NCBI RefSeq assembly: GCF_000495815.1
Contig: NZ_AWGE01000007.1
Span: 186,001 to 250,000, forward strand
Reading direction: 5' to 3'
DNA: 64,000 bases
Origin: Asticcacaulis sp. AC466
GTDB taxonomy: Bacteria; Pseudomonadota; Alphaproteobacteria; Caulobacterales; Caulobacteraceae
Shown: one piece after another, positions 25,413-34,271 of the stretch
How positions within the stretch are numbered: position 1 is the stretch's first letter
Layout of the letters: each line of letters begins with the position of its first letter
Made by a program: the position numbers and the translations under genes
Notes under the pieces: model-generated
The model's database searches: none
Told to the model about the DNA's origin: nothing
What the model saw: the letters and a program-made list of their open reading frames with translations, nothing else

Positions 25413-26949
25413 TAAACTGGTCGCCAAGGCCGCAGAGGCAGAAGCCAATATGAATCTGCCGGCTGCGCTCGCGGCCTATGAAGAGGCGCTGCAACTGGCG
25501 CCCGATTCCCTGGATATCGCCTTGCGCCTGGCTTCACTCGCCTTTCGCCTGGAATTTTGGGATATGGCGGAAAAGCTATATGCTCATCTTATCACCAGCG
25601 GTCTGCATCAAACCCTGATCATATCCAGTTATGCAGCTTCGCTGCGCGAGCAGTCGAAGTTCGACGAAGCCGTGGATGTGCTCAAGACCGTATTGAACCA
25701 GATGCCAGATCAATCCCCCTTATGGGAGGGGCTGGGTAGCGTAATGTTGGCGCGTAAGGACACGGACAACGCCCTCACCTTTTTCAATGAAGCGTTACGA
25801 CTGGAGCCGGATAACTTGCACGCCCGCTTCAATAGAGGCTGTGCATTTATGGACAAGGGCGACACATCGTCGGCTCTGGAAGACTTTACCGCCTGCGCCA
25901 ACGCCTTCGATGACCCCGGAAATCACGCTTCGGCCCAGATCGCATACGCCCAAACCCTCTTATCGATCGGAAATCTCACGGACGGCTGGAAAGCCTATGA
26001 GGCCCGGGAACAGTACGGTACGCCAAAGCAGGTACACTATCACATCTGGTCGCGCCGCTGGAGGGAAGATCAACCGCTTGCAGGGCGCAATCTATTGATT
26101 TCTGGGGAGCAAGGCCTTGGCGATGAAATCCTTTTTGCCTCCGCCCTGCCTGAGGTTATTCGAGATATAGGACCGCACGGCAGCGTGACCCTAGGCGTCG
26201 AACCGCGGCTTGTCCCTCTTTTTCAACGTAGCTTTCCTACGGCCAGCGTAGTGGCTCACAGAACGCAATCGGTAGATGGCATTTTGCAACGTAGCTATCC
26301 CGATATGGGAATGACGCAAACCGACGGCTGGGCCCTTATGGGTGACTTCCTGGCGACATATCGCGGCCAGTTGGATGAGTTTCCTGTGCAGAACGCCTAC
26401 CTAAAGCCCGACCCGGCGCGCGTCATGCATTGGCGTGGGCAAATGTCCAAATTGAGCGCCAAGCCCAAAATCGGCATCTTGTGGAAAAGCCTGAAATTCA
26501 GCGCTGAAAGAGATCGCTACTTCTCACCGTTCGACGACTGGCGCGAGATTTTGTCGCTCGACCAATTCGATTTCTTCAGCCTGCAATATGGCGATTGCCG
26601 GGAAGAAATAGCCCGGGCGGCCGAGGAAGGGCTTACCCTGCATACGCCGGCAGGTATTGACCTGAAAGACGACCTCGACGATCTCGCCGCCTTGTGTCAG
26701 GCCATGGACCTCATCATCGCGCCATCAAACGCGACCAGCAATATTGCCGCCGCGTGCGGGGTGCCCGTGTGGATGATCCAATATGGCGGCTGGCTGCAAC
26801 TGGGCCAGACCTACCATCCCTGGTATCCGAGCGTACGCATATTTTCGCCGCCCTCGCTTTCAGATTGGCGTCCGGCGTTCCAGGCCATCCGCACCGCCCT
26901 GCTTGATCAATTTGATGGTCGCAAAGAGGCGTCAAAACCGTTGAATTGA
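25402..26949 (+). CDS. FlmG-like TPR flagellin glycosyltransferase, copy 2
   Basis: 515 residues from the ATG at 25402, inside the end of copy 1 in another frame. Same plan: TPR helices (about 15-210), then EQGLGDEILFASALPEV, VTLGVEPRLVPLFQRSFPTA, PKIGILWKSLKFSAERDRYFSP and the PSNATSNIAAACGVPVW loop. It lacks the extended N-terminal region of copy 1, and the TPR part has diverged more than the catalytic part. The tight overlap means the two are co-translated. Probably a second flagellin glycosyltransferase with a different acceptor or sugar, or a partner subunit. Convergent with the Usp gene 13 bases away. Confidence 0.8.
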   Translation: MSPDKLVAKAAEAEANMNLPAALAAYEEALQLAPDSLDIALRLASLAFRLEFWDMAEKLYAHLITSGLHQTLIISSYAASLREQSKFDEAVDVLKTVLNQMPDQSPLWEGLGSVMLARKDTDNALTFFNEALRLEPDNLHARFNRGCAFMDKGDTSSALEDFTACANAFDDPGNHASAQIAYAQTLLSIGNLTDGWKAYEAREQYGTPKQVHYHIWSRRWREDQPLAGRNLLISGEQGLGDEILFASALPEVIRDIGPHGSVTLGVEPRLVPLFQRSFPTASVVAHRTQSVDGILQRSYPDMGMTQTDGWALMGDFLATYRGQLDEFPVQNAYLKPDPARVMHWRGQMSKLSAKPKIGILWKSLKFSAERDRYFSPFDDWREILSLDQFDFFSLQYGDCREEIARAAEEGLTLHTPAGIDLKDDLDDLAALCQAMDLIIAPSNATSNIAAACGVPVWMIQYGGWLQLGQTYHPWYPSVRIFSPPSLSDWRPAFQAIRTALLDQFDGRKEASKPLN

Positions 26950-26962
26950 CCTCAAATGCCGG

Positions 26963-27778
26963 TCAGTGCGCCATATAGAGATTGATCTGGGTATTTTGCA
27001 GCAGGGCCCGCGTTGTCCCGCCAAAGACGAATTCGCGTACCCGTGATCGCCCGAAAGCCCCCGCCACCATGTAATCGGCCTGGTGACGCTCCGTCGCCTC
27101 GGTCAGCAAGGCCACGACATCGCCCTTGGCCAAGGTTTCTACCTCTACGGTAAGCCCGTGGCCGGCATAATAGGCGGCCAGGCGGCCTAGGTCCGCAGGC
27201 GCGTCGCCTGTCGGCGCCCCGACCACGACTACCTTCGCGGCCTTTTTTAACAGCGGCACCGCGCGCCGCGCAGCGCGAGACGAAGGTTCCTTGCCGTCCC
27301 ATGCCACAATGGCTGTGCCGCCGATATTGAAGGCGCGGCGGGCGATAAAGACTCCTGCCCGCTCTTCCATCATAACCTGCTGGAAGGCTTCGGACAGCAT
27401 TCCTTGCCCCTTGGCACTGGTATCCGAAAACACCATAAGGTCGGATAAACGTGTCTCCAGGGCGAGGTCCTGCCATACCGGCGATTCCAGTGCCGTGAAT
27501 GTCTTCTCTGGATACGGAACGGCACCAAACTGCGAACGGGCTGTCAATTCAGACTCGTCGGCCGCCTGCTTCAGGCTTTCCATGGTCGACATCTGAACCG
27601 TCCCCATGAATCCCTCACCCAGCCAGGGCGCCAGTTCCGCGGGGTCAGGTGGTGTAAACAGGACGTTGAGTTGCGCGCTAAATGCCGCGGCGATTTGCCC
27701 TGCCAGGTCCAGGGCAAGGATTTCGCTTACCGTACCACTGACCGGAATACTGATTCTGGACCATGCCTCAGATTTCAT
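26963..27778 (-). CDS. Tandem-domain universal stress protein (UspA family)
   Basis: 271 residues, two Usp folds. The N-terminal half starts with RISIPVSGTVSEILALDLA and is degenerate in its nucleotide-binding loop. The C-terminal half has IVAWDGKEPSSRAARRAVPLL, VVVGAP and the typical ATP-loop end MVAGAFGRSRVREFVFGGTTRALL (G-x-x-G-x9-G-S/T type). Cytoplasmic. Such proteins bind ATP and respond to stress; specific roles vary. GGAGG precedes the ATG. Monocistronic by position, convergent with the glycosyltransferase pair. Confidence 0.9.
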   Translation of the reverse strand: MKSEAWSRISIPVSGTVSEILALDLAGQIAAAFSAQLNVLFTPPDPAELAPWLGEGFMGTVQMSTMESLKQAADESELTARSQFGAVPYPEKTFTALESPVWQDLALETRLSDLMVFSDTSAKGQGMLSEAFQQVMMEERAGVFIARRAFNIGGTAIVAWDGKEPSSRAARRAVPLLKKAAKVVVVGAPTGDAPADLGRLAAYYAGHGLTVEVETLAKGDVVALLTEATERHQADYMVAGAFGRSRVREFVFGGTTRALLQNTQINLYMAH

Positions 27779-27896
27779 GATCGCCTCCTTGTCTGTCTCA
27801 TTGAACGGTGCGCGTATCGCGTCCGCCCATCCGATATATACCCTTCAACATAAAAACCCGATGTGACAAATTGCACGGCAAGCGCTAAAACACGCC

Positions 27897-28535
27897 ATGC
27901 CCGCCATCTACAGACCCGCCGTCAAACCTGCGAAATCCCGCCCCGACAGCGCCCCCCGCGCCTGGCAACGCATGCTGTCCGGCCGCCGCCTCGATCTGCT
28001 GAATCCGCACGCCGTAGACATCGAAATCGACGACATCGCCCTGGGCTTGTCACGCGTGGCCCGTTGGAATGGCCAGACGACGGGGGATTACGGGTTTAGC
28101 GTCGCGCAGCATTGCCTTATTGTCGAAGAGATTTGCGCCCATATCGAACCGCGCATCACCCCAACCCACCGCCTCATGGCCTTACTGCATGATGCGCCGG
28201 AATATGTGATCGGCGACATGATTTCTCCGTTCAAGGCGGCGCTGGGTTTCGATTACCGGCGGTTCGAAGATCAGTTGGAGCAGGCAATCTTCATCCGCTT
28301 CGGCCTGCCCGGAAAAATACCGCCCTACATAAAGACATTGATAAAACAAGCCGATCATGCCTGCGCCTTCTTCGAAGCGACGCAGTTGGTCGGGTTCAGA
28401 GATGCCGAAGCGCGGCAATATTTTGGTGAACCGCCGGCCGGCTACGAACTGATCCTCACCCCGATGTCGGACCGGGAGGCGTGCCAGGCCTTCATTTCGC
28501 GTTTCAACGCTCTGACCGCCCTGCTGACACCATGA
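27897..28535 (+). CDS. HD-domain phosphohydrolase (YfbR-like)
   Basis: 212 residues. An N-terminal lead has PRAWQRMLSGRRLDLLNP, then IDDIALGLSRVARWNGQT. The metal-binding HD motifs follow: FSVAQHC (His), LMALLHDAPEYVIGDM (His-Asp) and LIKQADHAC (Asp). This arrangement matches the HD/YfbR-like nucleotidase group, which dephosphorylates deoxynucleoside monophosphates, but the true substrate is not shown. The start is uncertain: 27897 lacks a ribosome binding site, and a later ATG (27972) is possible. The stop overlaps the start of the Nudix-type regulator (ATGA), so the two are linked in function or regulation. Confidence 0.82.
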   Translation: MPAIYRPAVKPAKSRPDSAPRAWQRMLSGRRLDLLNPHAVDIEIDDIALGLSRVARWNGQTTGDYGFSVAQHCLIVEEICAHIEPRITPTHRLMALLHDAPEYVIGDMISPFKAALGFDYRRFEDQLEQAIFIRFGLPGKIPPYIKTLIKQADHACAFFEATQLVGFRDAEARQYFGEPPAGYELILTPMSDREACQAFISRFNALTALLTP

Positions 28536-29470
28536 GCCTTGCCATTGAATTGTCGGCAGTGGTGGTCACGGTAAAGGACAACGAAGCGCTTGTCCTGTGC
28601 CTGAACCTGCCCAGGGGCGAAGCCGCCTTTGCTCTGCCGTCCGGCCCGTTCATTCCGGAAAATCACCGCACGTTCGACCTGGCCCTGCGCGCCTTCGTGC
28701 GCGAACAGACGGGCTTTGATATTGGTTATGTCGAACAACTCTACAGCTTCGGCGATGATGGCCGCCAAGGTATAGCCGCCAGTGCGCCCGATGGCGATCG
28801 CGTCGTCTCCGTTGGCTATCTGGCGCTGACGCCTCAGGCCGTTCAGGCACGCTTCGATGCCGCCTGGGTGCCGTTCAACCGTTTCTTTCCCTGGGAAGAC
28901 TGGCGGCGCGGCGACAACAATCCGGACCTGGAAGTGCTACGCCCGGCTCTGCGCGACTGGTGCGATACGGCTGCCTCCGCTACAGAACATGCCTTGCGTC
29001 TGCGTCGCGTCGAAACCATCTTCCCCGACGACTTCGATAACTGGAACGAGGAACGGGTGCTCGACCGCTACGAACTGCTTTACAGCGTAGGCCTGACCGG
29101 CGAAGCCCAGCGCACGCGGGACGGCGGACCGCCGGCGCCGTCAAGCGGCGAGCCCATGGCCTCAGATCACCGCCGCATATTGGCAACCGGTTTGTCGCGC
29201 TTACGCGGCAAGCTCAAATACCGCCCGGTGATTTTCGAATTGATGCCGGAACAATTCACGCTGCTGGAATTGCAGAAATCCCTGGAAGCCCTTTCGGGCC
29301 TGCGTCTGCACAAGCAGAATTTCCGCCGCGCCCTCGACCGCACGGGGTTTGTCACGCCCTTGGGTATAATGCGCGAAGACACCGGTGGGCGTCCGGCGGA
29401 ACTGTATAGCTACAATCGCGACCAGTTTCATTTTTCCCCGTCGCTGGGACTCAGCCTGCCGCGCGCCTGA
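28532..29470 (+). CDS. NrtR-like regulator: degenerate Nudix domain plus winged helix
   Basis: 312 residues. Residues 1-150 form a Nudix fold (IELSAVVVTVKDNEALVLCLN). The Nudix box is degenerate: the REUxEExGU core reads AFVREQTGF, so catalytic Arg/Glu positions are replaced. A spacer of about 80 residues leads to a C-terminal winged-helix domain (about 228-300) with YRPVIFELMPEQFTLLELQ, EALSGLRLHKQNFRRAL and a beta-wing. This is the NrtR plan, in which the Nudix fold senses a metabolite such as ADP-ribose and the winged helix binds DNA. Coupled to the HD hydrolase by a 4-base overlap. Confidence 0.82.
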   Translation: MSLAIELSAVVVTVKDNEALVLCLNLPRGEAAFALPSGPFIPENHRTFDLALRAFVREQTGFDIGYVEQLYSFGDDGRQGIAASAPDGDRVVSVGYLALTPQAVQARFDAAWVPFNRFFPWEDWRRGDNNPDLEVLRPALRDWCDTAASATEHALRLRRVETIFPDDFDNWNEERVLDRYELLYSVGLTGEAQRTRDGGPPAPSSGEPMASDHRRILATGLSRLRGKLKYRPVIFELMPEQFTLLELQKSLEALSGLRLHKQNFRRALDRTGFVTPLGIMREDTGGRPAELYSYNRDQFHFSPSLGLSLPRA

Positions 29471-29473
29471 GGC

Positions 29474-30199
29474 TTACAGCATCTTGGCAAGACGAGCCGC
29501 CTGCGACATCCAGTTTTCCCGCACCGCACGGTCCGGCGACAGGATACGCGTAGAGATCCAGGCGACATTTTCCGGCGACCAACCAGCGACCTGCCAATAG
29601 TAAAAGATACCGAGACCATTCAGTTCACGCTGCTTGGCGGCATCAATACCGGATATCACCGTCAGGTCATCGGGCGGACTTTGCGGTACACCCAGGCGAA
29701 TGGGTTCAAGGCCCGTACCAGCCTGCTGAACCGCGGCTGCGATGCTGTCTGGTGTCATGGTGGCAAGGCTGGAGGCACGTCGTTGCAGGCTCAGATCTTC
29801 ACGCCGAATGAGCACATTGCCAGGGGTGGCCGAAGCGGCAACCATATCGAGACGCGGCGCCGGTTGCGGCGGAGCATAAGGTGCCTTACCCGCCTCCAAA
29901 CTCTTAGTCTCTGGCTTCGGTTCTGGCTTGAACGGCACGACAACACCCGATGTGAAGGCCTCCGCGGCGGCGTCCAGATAAGACACAGGCTGCGCGACAG
30001 GCTTTTCCGCAGGCGTGTCGTCGCTGACTTTCGAGACCGCCGCTGCGGCGGCAACCGGCGCATCGTCGAATACGGCGCGTGGCCGTTCGAAGGCGCTACG
30101 GTCGCTTTTCGCCCGGCGCGCCAAAGTCCAGCCCACCCAGGCCGACACCAGAAACGCACCCAACATAAGCGCCAGGGATTTCAAAATCAGGATCGTCAT
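29474..30199 (-). CDS. Membrane-anchored protein with C-terminal HhH-like domain
   Basis: 241 residues from the ATG at 30199. One transmembrane helix (about 3-24) is followed by a basic stretch, a Pro/Ala/Lys-rich linker and, near the end, a helix-hairpin-helix-like domain: DDLTVISGIDAAKQRELNGLGIFYYWQVAGWSPENVAWIS. Such domains occur at the C-terminus of many alphaproteobacterial proteins and in NuoE; here it should lie on the cytoplasmic side if the N-terminus is outside. The last gene of a three-gene operon after the OmpA/BON protein and the 43-residue peptide. Function unknown; the HhH could bind DNA or protein. Confidence 0.75.
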   Translation of the reverse strand: MTILILKSLALMLGAFLVSAWVGWTLARRAKSDRSAFERPRAVFDDAPVAAAAAVSKVSDDTPAEKPVAQPVSYLDAAAEAFTSGVVVPFKPEPKPETKSLEAGKAPYAPPQPAPRLDMVAASATPGNVLIRREDLSLQRRASSLATMTPDSIAAAVQQAGTGLEPIRLGVPQSPPDDLTVISGIDAAKQRELNGLGIFYYWQVAGWSPENVAWISTRILSPDRAVRENWMSQAARLAKML

Positions 30200-30309
30200 G
30201 GCTTCCCCTAAAGCAATCCGTTCCGAAACAAAGTTCGGCCTAATCAAGCGTTTGGTGCATCCTTCAAAGCGAAACATGCACCGAAATAACAAACAACCTC
30301 AGCCCCTGA

Positions 30310-30441
30310 TCACATCGATCGGAACATGACGCGCCTTACCTTCTTTGGTCTCATCACGCGTTTGGCGACAAACCCAGTCACCAACCCTAGACCGGCGGCG
30401 GCGGCAAGCCACAAACGCAATTCGATGATCAGATGCAGCAT
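30310..30441 (-). CDS. 43-residue single-pass membrane peptide
   Basis: ATG at 30441, TGA at 30310-30312. A hydrophobic helix covers about residues 10-27 (rich in Leu, Ala, Gly, Val) and a strongly basic tail follows (KRVMRPKKVRR). An AGGGGAGA lies 7-14 bases upstream, a good ribosome binding site, and the start is 10 bases past the OmpA/BON stop. This makes it a real translated gene in the middle of an operon. The positive-inside rule puts the C-terminus in the cytoplasm. No family recognised. Confidence 0.75.
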   Translation of the reverse strand: MLHLIIELRLWLAAAAGLGLVTGFVAKRVMRPKKVRRVMFRSM

Positions 30442-30451
30442 ATGATCTCCC

Positions 30452-31360
30452 CTAACCTGCATTCACAGTGAAAACGACGCGGCGATTTCTAGCACGGCCT
30501 TCCGGCGTGGCATTATCAGCGACCGGCAAGGCGCCGCCAAACCCGCGCACCTTCACCCGTTCCACCGACAGCCCCCGTTGCACCAGCGCGTCAGCGGCCG
30601 ATTGCGCCCGGGCTTGTGAAATGGTCTGGTTGACCATGCCGTCGCCGACATTATCGGTATAGCCCGACACCGTAATCCGCACCTGGGTCGGGCACGTCGC
30701 TACGACGTGGTAGACATCGTCGATAAGACGCTGGCTTTCGGCGGTCAGGTCATAGGTTCCGGGTTTGTAGATGATCTGACGGTTGCCGACGGCTTCGACC
30801 AGATCCTGATCGCAGGACCGGGCGGCCGAAGTACTGGCCTCAAGGGCGGAATCACCGGCTACACGTGGACCATCTTCAGCCATAGTGCCCGCCGAAGCGA
30901 TGGAGGTGGCGCGATCACCATGGATCACCTCAAGGGAATGCGGCTTTTCCAGCGGCGCCACCGCTACGGAGGAGGAAGATACTTGAGGATAGGCGGAATA
31001 GCTGACGGCCGCCAGTTGCGGCTGGGGCGCAGGAGACGCTATCACACGAATATCGCTGATCGGGCTGTTAATAAACGCACCGCCGGGAAGGACCGGTTCG
31101 CCAGGGTTCGTAGCGTTGGCGAGCGTTTTCCTGGCTTTTTCCAGTTGCGCCTGAGCCTCAACACTATCACTGGCGACCGTCAGGGTGACGGTCTGGCCGG
31201 ACACCGTCGCATCGACGTCCTTCAATCCCTGCACCGTAAGAGCACGATCGACGCTGGCCTGAAGCTCGCTTTCGATTGTCGGCAATACCTGATACAGGCC
31301 GACCGCAGCCAATGCGGCGAACCCGGAAAGACCTGCGACCCATACGGCCTTGGCTGACAT
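30452..31360 (-). CDS. OmpA-family protein with N-terminal BON-like domain
   Basis: 302 residues from the ATG at 31360 (preceded by GGGGGT). N-terminal transmembrane anchor (about 5-24), then a BON-like segment (about 30-85; QGLKDVDATVSGQTVTLTVAS), a Ser/Ala/Pro-rich linker with PLEKPHSLEV, and a C-terminal OmpA/Pal peptidoglycan-binding domain (about 185-302) with VRITVSGYTDNVGD, NQTISQARAQSAADAL, VKVRGFGGALPVADN and GRARNRRV. The domain should bind meso-DAP in peptidoglycan from the inner membrane side. First gene of an operon with the micropeptide and the HhH protein. Confidence 0.88.
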   Translation of the reverse strand: MSAKAVWVAGLSGFAALAAVGLYQVLPTIESELQASVDRALTVQGLKDVDATVSGQTVTLTVASDSVEAQAQLEKARKTLANATNPGEPVLPGGAFINSPISDIRVIASPAPQPQLAAVSYSAYPQVSSSSVAVAPLEKPHSLEVIHGDRATSIASAGTMAEDGPRVAGDSALEASTSAARSCDQDLVEAVGNRQIIYKPGTYDLTAESQRLIDDVYHVVATCPTQVRITVSGYTDNVGDGMVNQTISQARAQSAADALVQRGLSVERVKVRGFGGALPVADNATPEGRARNRRVVFTVNAG

Positions 31361-31509
31361 CGATACCCCCACACATCAATTCGGTCAAACAGCGTTAACC
31401 TTTTTATCGCGTGCGCGAACAATAGACAACCAGCCAAAACAACTGCGAGGGGACAAATAAATTGCCCCCTCGCGACTGTGCTTTCAATGTAACGACAAAA
31501 ACAGCGAAA

Positions 31510-34176
31510 TTATTCGCTAGATGCAATCGCCGCTTGTGCTGCCGCCAAACGCGCAACCGGAACACGGTAGGGCGAACAGGAGACATAGGCCAGACCAACG
31601 CCATGGCAGAAGGCGATTGAGGCCGGATCCCCGCCGTGCTCGCCGCACAAGCCCAACTTGATGTCCGGACGTTGCGCCCTTCCCTTTTCGACCGCGATCT
31701 TGATCAAGGCGCCAACGCCATCCTGATCCAAGCTGACGAACGGGTCCTTATCGAAAATACCCTTTTCGATATAGGGGTTGAGGAAGCGTCCTGAATCGTC
31801 GCGGCTGATACCAAAGGTCGTCTGCGTCAGGTCGTTGGTGCCGAAAGAGAAGAACTCCGCCGTCTCAGCCAACCGGTCGGCCAGAAGAGCCGCGCGCGGA
31901 AGTTCGATCATGGTGCCAACCTTGTAGGCGACCTCACGGCCCTTGGCCGCAAAGACCTCCTTGGCGATCCTGTGCGTCATGGCCGCGAGAAACGCCATTT
32001 CTTCACGCGTCGCGACAAGCGGGTGCATGATTTCAGGCTGCGGATTACCGCCGGCCACCGCCACCTCAACTGCCGCTTCGAAAATGGCGGTCAATTGGCT
32101 CTCGTAGATTTCCGGGAAGGTCACGCCCAGGCGGCAACCGCGCCAACCCAGCATGGGGTTGGTTTCGCTAAGTTCCTTGGTCCGCTTATACAGCTTTTCT
32201 TCACCGACACCCGACATCTCGGCCACCGCTTTGACGTCCTCCGCCGTATGGGGCAGGAATTCATGCAGCGGCGGATCAAGCAGCCGAATGGTGACGGGCA
32301 GCCCGTCCATGATCTGCAATAACTCGGCGAAATCCGACTTTTGCATCGGCTGGATCTTAGCCAACGCCTTGCGGCGGCCGGCTTCGTCATCGGCCAGGAT
32401 CATTTCCCGCACGGCCGAAATCCGCTCATCGTCGAAGAACATATGCTCCGTACGGCACAGACCGATACCCTGGGCGCCGAACCCGACCGCCGTTTTAGCG
32501 TCGGCAGGCGTTTCAGCATTGGCGCGGATATCGAGTGTCTTGAACTCGTCCGCCCAGCGCATGATTTGATGGAAGTCTTCCGAGAAATCGGGTTCGATCA
32601 TCCGGATCGCACCCTTCATGATCTCACCCGTCGAGCCATCAAGTGTGATGATCTCCCCGTGGCGGAACGTCTGGCCGCGCGATACGAACTCGCCCCGCTC
32701 GGTGTAGATGCTCATTTCACCAGCGCCCGAAACGCACGGACGCCCCATGCCGCGGGCCACGACGGCCGCGTGGCTGGTCATGCCGCCGCGCGCCGTGACA
32801 ATGGCCTTGGCGGCATGCATACCGTGAATGTCTTCCGGCGATGTCTCGTCACGCACCAGAATGACATCTTCACCGGACGCCGCAAAGCGCACGGCGTCAT
32901 CGGCGGTGAAGACGATCTTGCCCGATGCAGCGCCCGGAGATGCCGGCAAGCCGCGCGCAATGACGACCTTTTCTGCCTTCGGATCAAGCATGGGGTGCAG
33001 GAGCTGATCGAGAGCGGAGGCATCGATGCGCATCAGCGCTTCCTGAGGCGTGATCAGGCCTTCTCGCGCCATATCGACGGCGATTTTCAGCGCCGCCTTG
33101 GAGGTGCGCTTGGCATTGCGGGTCTGAAGCATGTACAGCTTACCCTGCTCGACCGTGAATTCCACATCCTGAACATCGCGATAGTGGTTCTCCAGCGTAT
33201 CGACCGTCGTCTTGAACTGATTGAAGACTTCCGGAAGGGATTCTTCCATCGACAAGGCGCGCTCGCCCATATCTTCACGGGCCTTTTTGGTCAGGGCCTG
33301 GGGCGTGCGAATGCCGGCGACCACATCTTCACCCTGGGCATTCAGCAGGAATTCGCCGTAAAGCTCTCCGTCGCCTGTGGACGGGTTGCGAGTAAAGGCA
33401 ACGCCCGTCGCGGAGGTTTCGCCCATATTGCCGAACACCATCGACTGGATATTGACGGCGGTCCCCCAGTCTTCGGGGATGTCGTGCATCTTGCGATAAA
33501 ACTTGGCGCGGTCGTTCATCCACGACCCGAAGACCGCCTTCACGGCGCCCCAGAGCTGATCCTTCGGCTCTTGCGGGAAATCATGCCCCAGTTCGGAGCG
33601 GACCATGTCCTTATAGTCCTTGATGATCCGTTCCCAATCCTTGGCGGCGATATCGGTGTCGACACTGACGCCCAGGCGATCCTTATGATCGTCCAGAATG
33701 TCTTCGAAGCTATGATGGCTGACGCCTAAGACCACATTCGAATACATGGTGATGAAACGACGGTAGCAATCGAGGGCAAAACGGCGATCCCCGGTCAGGG
33801 TCGCCAGGCCTTCGACCGTCTCGTCATTGAGACCAAGGTTGAGAACCGTGTCCATCATGCCCGGCATCGACGCGCGGGCGCCAGAGCGGACAGACACCAG
33901 CAACGGATTGGACACCAGACCAAATCCCTTGCCCGTCGATTGTTCCAACTCGGCCAGGGCGCGCTCGACTTCTTCCACCAGACCGTCCGGCAGGGAGGAG
34001 TCATTTTTGAAATAGTGGACGCAGGCTTCCGTGGTGATGGTGAAACCTGCCGGAACCGGTAGATTGAGAGCAGACATTTCGGCCAGATTGGCCCCCTTGC
34101 CGCCCAGAAGTGCCTTCATTGAGGCGTTGCCATCGGCCTTTCCGGCCTGGAAGGCGTATACCCAGTGCTTCGACAT
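31510..34176 (-). CDS. ppdK: Pyruvate, phosphate dikinase
   Basis: Interconverts pyruvate + ATP + Pi with PEP + AMP + PPi, linking glycolysis and gluconeogenesis. 888 residues, full length. N-terminal ATP-grasp domain (KWVYAFQAGKADG, LLGGKGANLAEM, GMMDTVLNLGLND), central swivelling domain with catalytic His469 in GGMTSHAAVVARG, and C-terminal PEP/pyruvate TIM barrel with GLCRTEHMFF, MIELPRAALLAD, SFGTNDLTQTTFGISRDD and GLCGEHGGDP. All catalytic residues seem present. AAAGGGAAAG precedes the ATG. glyS lies upstream on the same strand, with a 95-base gap containing a TATAAT-like box (34254-34259, - strand). Confidence 0.97.
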   Translation of the reverse strand: MSKHWVYAFQAGKADGNASMKALLGGKGANLAEMSALNLPVPAGFTITTEACVHYFKNDSSLPDGLVEEVERALAELEQSTGKGFGLVSNPLLVSVRSGARASMPGMMDTVLNLGLNDETVEGLATLTGDRRFALDCYRRFITMYSNVVLGVSHHSFEDILDDHKDRLGVSVDTDIAAKDWERIIKDYKDMVRSELGHDFPQEPKDQLWGAVKAVFGSWMNDRAKFYRKMHDIPEDWGTAVNIQSMVFGNMGETSATGVAFTRNPSTGDGELYGEFLLNAQGEDVVAGIRTPQALTKKAREDMGERALSMEESLPEVFNQFKTTVDTLENHYRDVQDVEFTVEQGKLYMLQTRNAKRTSKAALKIAVDMAREGLITPQEALMRIDASALDQLLHPMLDPKAEKVVIARGLPASPGAASGKIVFTADDAVRFAASGEDVILVRDETSPEDIHGMHAAKAIVTARGGMTSHAAVVARGMGRPCVSGAGEMSIYTERGEFVSRGQTFRHGEIITLDGSTGEIMKGAIRMIEPDFSEDFHQIMRWADEFKTLDIRANAETPADAKTAVGFGAQGIGLCRTEHMFFDDERISAVREMILADDEAGRRKALAKIQPMQKSDFAELLQIMDGLPVTIRLLDPPLHEFLPHTAEDVKAVAEMSGVGEEKLYKRTKELSETNPMLGWRGCRLGVTFPEIYESQLTAIFEAAVEVAVAGGNPQPEIMHPLVATREEMAFLAAMTHRIAKEVFAAKGREVAYKVGTMIELPRAALLADRLAETAEFFSFGTNDLTQTTFGISRDDSGRFLNPYIEKGIFDKDPFVSLDQDGVGALIKIAVEKGRAQRPDIKLGLCGEHGGDPASIAFCHGVGLAYVSCSPYRVPVARLAAAQAAIASSE

Positions 34177-34271
34177 GAACTTTCCCTTTTCATTTTAAAG
34201 CATTTATTTTTAATTTTACGCGAGATGTCTCGGGAAACTCATTGTTTTCCCGTATTATAATAAACAAACGA

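Noticed and set aside
32341-33729. A 462-codon open frame antisense to ppdK
   Set aside because: Shadow of a certain gene in a GC-rich genome; composition is not protein-like.
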